Positions 5,623 through 6,542 of a stretch of 6,542 nt of DNA are shown one piece after another; within the stretch, counting starts at the first letter, position 1, and each line of letters begins with the position of its first letter. The notes below the pieces were generated by a model, which ran no database searches, had not been told where the DNA came from, and saw only the letters and a program-made list of their open reading frames with translations. The stretch comes from JAGDXZ01 sp049965975 (GTDB lineage: Archaea; Micrarchaeota; Micrarchaeia; Micrarchaeales; CABMGC01): positions 1 through 6,542 of the forward strand of contig JBMFVN010000040.1 of the NCBI GenBank assembly GCA_049965975.1, read 5' to 3'. A program made the position numbers and the translations under genes.

Positions 5623-6494
5623 AATGTAAAGCCTGGCAGTGCTGCGCCAGCTAGCACGGCTATGAGCGCTATCGCCATTGCAAGGAGGCTTATGTTTCTT
5701 GCCTTTCCATAGAATTGTTCTGTGTTGTCAAAAACATAGCCTATGCTTGTGTAAATCAGAAGCATGTCTGTCACAGCTACCAGCACTATATAAGGCGCAT
5801 TAAGAGCGAAAGGCTTCACCGCAACAGCTATATATGCGCTTATTCCTATTGCCGCCAAATAAAGAAACAAAGCAAGAAGCGCCGAGCCCTTTATTCCAAT
5901 CGCTTTTGGCAATGTATGCGCATTTCTTACAGCAGTGTCGCCAGAGTAATCGCGTATCGTGCCATGGATTTCGCGCGCAAGCCCTGCAAGGAATATCATT
6001 ACCGATATTATCGCGACATTGTAGTTTACGCTTGTGCTTACTACAAAATCGCCATAAATGAACGGTATTACCATTGCAAAGGCTACGTAAGCGTTGCCCC
6101 AGAAAAGAAGCTCCTTCAATTTGTAGGCATATGCCAATGACAGCAGCGCAAACGTAATTGCAATCAAAAACGCATAAAGGTTTATCGGCAGGCTTGCTAC
6201 CACGCCTATGATCATAGTAAGTGCCGTTACATAGAGCGCTTGTTTCGGCGTTATTGTGCCAATTACAAGCGGCCTGTCTTTTTTGTTCGCCTTGTCTACT
6301 TCTATGTCATAATAGTCGTTTATCGCAAAGGCGCCCATGCTTACGAACACCGGAGTTACAAGGCTGAGCAAGAGCAGCAGCAGGCTGGGAAGCCCTCTTG
6401 ACATTAGTTCAGCTGCCAGCACAGCTACCACAAGCATAAGGCTGTGCTCAGGCCGCACAAGCCTGATGAGCTCCTTGGTGTTCTTGAAATTCAT
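5619..6494 (-). CDS. UbiA-family prenyltransferase, probable digeranylgeranylglyceryl phosphate synthase
   Basis: A 291-residue membrane protein with about nine hydrophobic spans, the usual UbiA size and topology. In archaea the common member adds the second geranylgeranyl chain to geranylgeranylglyceryl phosphate in ether-lipid synthesis. Seen: LVRPEHSLM (12-20), a first Asp-rich motif AINDYYDIEVDKANKKDRP (57-75) with Asn59, Asp60, Asp63 and Asp67, and a second motif LAREIHGTIRDYSGD (172-186) with Arg174, Asp182 and Asp186. The archaeal enzyme usually reads REIxKDIEDxxGD in the second motif. Here the KD pair is GT and the following Glu is Arg, though DxxxD remains. Other UbiA prenyltransferases (for example quinone-related) are possible, so the substrate is less certain than the family. 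The ATG at 6494 is preceded by an AT-rich TATA-like stretch at leaderless spacing. It converges on the S16 protease gene. Confidence 0.85.
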   Translation of the reverse strand: MNFKNTKELIRLVRPEHSLMLVVAVLAAELMSRGLPSLLLLLLSLVTPVFVSMGAFAINDYYDIEVDKANKKDRPLVIGTITPKQALYVTALTMIIGVVASLPINLYAFLIAITFALLSLAYAYKLKELLFWGNAYVAFAMVIPFIYGDFVVSTSVNYNVAIISVMIFLAGLAREIHGTIRDYSGDTAVRNAHTLPKAIGIKGSALLALFLYLAAIGISAYIAVAVKPFALNAPYIVLVAVTDMLLIYTSIGYVFDNTEQFYGKARNISLLAMAIALIAVLAGAALPGFTF

Positions 6495-6511
6495 AAGAAG
6501 ATTTTAACTGC

Positions 6512-6528
6512 TCACTTATTAATTTTTT
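6512..6528 (-). promoter_or_regulatory. TATA-like box for the UbiA gene
   Basis: On the minus strand the stretch reads AAAAAATTAATAAGTGA. Its centre is about 26 bases before the ATG at 6494, which predicts a leaderless or nearly leaderless mRNA. No Shine-Dalgarno site is seen before the start. The AT-rich run makes the exact box uncertain. Confidence 0.5.
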
Positions 6529-6542
6529 AGTTTTGTAGGCTT

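Noticed and set aside
5715..6140. Plus-strand 141-residue open frame opposite the UbiA gene
   Set aside because: It is antisense to conserved UbiA membrane segments and motifs, with an implausible Tyr/Cys/Arg-rich composition.
1..6542. CRISPR array, insertion sequence, tRNA or defence system
   Set aside because: No spaced direct repeats, transposase motifs, terminal repeats, cloverleaf or defence-gene signatures were found on either strand. Nearly all sequence is accounted for by eight conserved archaeal genes.

Overview
The window is archaeal. It encodes an Alba chromatin protein, an endonuclease Q, an adenosine-specific-kinase family protein (PF04008), a secreted Lon-fold (S16) protease without an ATPase domain, and a UbiA-type prenyltransferase with archaeal lipid-synthesis motifs. 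Genes are tightly packed, and TATA-like boxes lie about 25 bases before most first-gene starts. Two ribosome sites (GGTGA) match an archaeal 16S 3' end. Frequent ATA, AGG and AGA codons fit a moderate-GC archaeon. The compactness would suit a DPANN lineage such as Micrarchaeota, but nothing here proves a taxon.

Layout: (1) 1-365, minus strand, the N-terminal two thirds of adenine phosphoribosyltransferase, cut by the window edge. (2) 366-510, a divergent promoter region of 145 bases. (3) 511-834, plus, Alba, ending in a T-rich tract. (4) 867-1229, minus, a two-CBS-domain protein. (5) 1230-1286, a 57-base divergent promoter region. (6) 1287-3739, plus, a likely three-gene operon: PF04008 adenosine/AMP-binding protein, endonuclease III (Nth), endonuclease Q. 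(7) 3795-5609, plus, a membrane-anchored S16 protease with 22 N-glycosylation sequons. (8) 5619-6494, minus, a UbiA prenyltransferase converging on the protease gene, with a 7-bp perfect dyad covering both stop codons. No gap exceeds 300 bases.

Functionally the centre of the window is DNA base repair. Nth removes oxidised pyrimidines and nicks AP sites. EndoQ nicks 5' of deaminated bases (uracil, hypoxanthine) and AP sites, and here ends in a PCNA-binding-like tail. Upstream genes deal with or sense adenine nucleotides (Apt, CBS pair, PF04008). A link between adenine-nucleotide handling and repair is an inference from neighbourhood only. I see no mobile elements, CRISPR arrays, tRNA or rRNA genes. 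The window is mostly conserved archaeal housekeeping genes; the unusual points are details within these genes and their arrangement rather than a wholly new system.
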